DNA from: Seriola aureovittata
Lineage: Eukaryota > Chordata > Actinopteri > Carangiformes > Carangidae
Assembly: GCF_021018895.1 (NCBI RefSeq)
Contig: NC_079387.1
Location: 3,101,083 to 3,165,082, forward strand
Direction: 5' to 3'
DNA length: 64,000 nt
Shown: piece after piece, positions 61,801 to 64,000 of the stretch
Layout: the number at the start of each line of letters is the position of its first letter
How positions within the stretch are numbered: the stretch's first letter is position 1
The notes under the pieces: model-generated
What the model saw: only the letters and a program-made list of their open reading frames with translations
What the model was told of the DNA's origin: nothing
Databases searched by the model: none
Program-made: the position numbers and the translations under genes

Positions 61801-64000
61801 GGAATGTGTCTGAATGTTTTATATTCTCTTAAGAGTTGCTTCTGGGTGGTTCAGCTGACTTATAGCTTGAGCAAAGGCCCAGACCGCAGCCACTGGCACA
61901 TGCTGTACACGTGCATTACTAATGCAAAGCACAGAAGATGGAAACATTTAGTTTAGTCTCAGATTCTGTTGTGAAAGTTTTTTACACTCTGTTGCGTGAC
62001 TAGTGACACATATGAGCTTTTTTTTTTTTTGCTGTATGGGAACATTTTAACATACACCTCACTATATTTTGATATGTTCCTTCACAAAATTATCATTACC
62101 TGTGTTATGTGGATAATAATAGGCTCCAGCAATTACACAAAATGTTTCACACTATGAACAGTTTGCATTATCTGAAGCTGAAAACATTCGTTTATAGAAT
62201 ACAGCCATGCCTCACACACAACACACACCTGTTTTCCCACTAAACAGAAAGTCTTTGTCTACTGTAAGGGAAACCTGTGTGTGCCTGCTTTTATCTGACT
62301 GGCCTTGAATCCTTGAACTGCGCCTCTGCAAAATATTTTTTCATAATGTGTGTTTCTGTACAAGGACAATTTTATCAGCAATTTAACAGGTCAAAGACCA
62401 GATGTTCGCAGAAGCATAGACAAAAAAACAGTGTAGTGTAGGATTACTTGCTTTAATGAATTGTCAGCTCTAATACAATGTCTATGGTTACATACCTGGA
62501 GAGCTAGTGTACATTTAAAACATGTCTTTGTATTGACCTTACAGACTTGTTGCAGCCAGTGATTCCAACAGACACGTGTTGACTCTTGTTTCTTGCATTA
62601 ACTCTCTGAGTCTCAAAAGCACAATTACACCCACTGGAGAGCTTCTGTTATACATTTTACTCCTGGTGGGTGTCTGGGTTTGAGTTTACGTTTTCTGGTC
62701 TAAAGGCGCCATCTTGTGGATGTGACTGAGAGCTCCTCCTCATACAGGATGTGACTTAATGCAACGAAAGTGAAAGTATGACAGAAAGTACTGAACAGAA
62801 AGGACGCACGCCAGTCAAAGTTACAATGAGGGCTAAGAAAATCTGTCTGTGACCCGGTGCCACACAGGTAAGAAGGGTTAAACCGTTGTAAAAACCGCTG
62901 TGGAAGTGCTAAACTGTTGTATGCTAACACACGGAACCTGTCGCCTTCAACTTCCGGTTATTTCTGTACGCAAAAGAAGAGACCACACTGGCCTCCGCTT
63001 TGTTTCCACTTATCATTACACTTTTCCACTTTGAAGAAAGTCCCTGTGGGTGCTGAACACGTTTATAAATTTGCCGCCAGTGTCGCGTCACTTGTACGTA
63101 AAGTGATGCTCACCTGATCCGCTTTATTTAAAAGTTACATCTCAGCTTGTACTTTTCTTCCTGACACGTTGCACTCCACAGCAATTCATAGACTATGAAT
63201 AACTAAGTATTGTACCCCAATACATTCAGTTACTAATTACTTTGCAGCTTCAGATTGATAATAAATGATACTATATCTAGTATTAATGCTTTAATCCTAC
63301 TTAGAAACAAGTTTAATTGCATTGAGAAACCTGAAATAATAAATAATGATATGTAATTTGCTTATTAACTTAAAAGAACAAAGTCCTGTACTTTCTTAGG
63401 TTTAGTAGATGTTCTCAAAGAGAGCTGCAACGATTAATCAGTTTAACTATTAGTTGATTGACAGAATATCAGTCTGCACCTAACTTGATAAGTGAATAAT
63501 CCTTTTTTTCTCAGAAAAAAAATGCCAAAAAATCGCTGCCTCCAGTTTCTCAAGGTGGGGATTTGATGCATTTCTTTGTAGTTAACCTGAATATCTTTGG
63601 GTCTTGGACTCTTGCTCAGACAAATGTATCATCAACTCCTCTCTTCTCTCATTTGGATGTTGGACAGTCAGAGCACACTGCTTAAAACAGATTGTAGTGA
63701 GTAAATCAAACTGTCTTTCAAACAAACAAGTCAGAGCATTTTTACTATCTAAACGCAGTTCGTTTCAGCCAGGCCATTGTGTTGCAGCCAATATACATGC
63801 AGTGTGGCAGTGGATCTGCCAGCATGAGACATGAGACTATAAAGGACTGGGAGTGTTTGGATTCCCTACTGTTATTTTGGTCAGCACATTCTTCATAAGG
63901 ACTCAAATATCCATCCAGGATTAACACCATTAGAAACTGATGTCAAACTGTTAAAATGATCCAGCTGCATGAAGATTGAACATTCCTGCAAAAATGTTTG
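61801..64000. other. Right flank upstream of inha
   Basis: AT-rich, no coding exon recognised on either strand. Contains a T run at 62019-62030 and a MITE-like repeat at 63425-63605. In mammals the next gene, in head-to-head order, is OBSL1; none of its immunoglobulin-domain exons is visible here. Confidence 0.5.
63425..63605 (+). repeat. Dispersed MITE-like repeat, copy 5
   Basis: Starts GCTGCAACGATTAATCAGTT, then TAGTTGATTGACAGAATATC, AAAAAATGCCAAAAAATCGC, CAGTTTCTCAAGGTGGGGAT, TTGATGCATTTCTTTG and CTGAATATCTTTGGGTCTTG. This is the best-preserved 5' half of the family in the window. Confidence 0.6.

Overview
This 64 kb window is vertebrate nuclear DNA and almost certainly comes from a ray-finned (teleost) fish. 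The genes are split by GT-AG introns, most of the sequence is non-coding and rich in CA/TG microsatellites, and several dispersed repeats look like families that recur in teleost genomes. Encoded proteins resemble fish and human members of known families. I see no operon, phage, CRISPR array, rRNA, tRNA or other prokaryote-type system, and no clearly new biological system. The interest lies in gene structure, in repeats that may have been co-opted, and in a few regulatory candidates.

Layout, left to right. (1) 1-2442, plus strand: the last three coding exons of an IGF-binding protein 5 gene (igfbp5); the first exon lies left of the window. (2) 6275-19790, minus strand: a complete four-exon igfbp2 gene, tail to tail with igfbp5, with a 10.8 kb first intron that holds a decayed Tc1/mariner transposase and other repeats. 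(3) 25111-45977, plus strand: stk11ip (LKB1-interacting protein 1). I reconstructed 25 coding exons that join in frame to 1,215 residues. (4) 51.0-58.8 kb, plus strand: a gamma-group connexin of the fish Cx43.4 type, with a probable non-coding first exon and four coding exons (389 residues). (5) 59602-61488, minus strand: inha, the inhibin alpha subunit, in two exons (349 residues), tail to tail with the connexin.

The gene set matches a block on human 2q35 (IGFBP2, IGFBP5, STK11IP, INHA), compressed here, plus a connexin gene that to my knowledge has no direct counterpart in that human block. Functionally the genes are separate units: two secreted regulators of IGF availability, a cytoplasmic/lysosomal LKB1-pathway scaffold, a gap-junction channel and a gonadal TGF-beta-family hormone. 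Apart from the two IGFBPs, which share ligands, nothing in the sequence says they work together.

All exon boundaries were read by eye from splice signals, reading phase and family similarity. In each gene the summed exon lengths are a multiple of three (or end in the correct phase for partial igfbp5), which is a strong internal check. Untranslated exons, transcription starts and poly(A) sites are much less certain.
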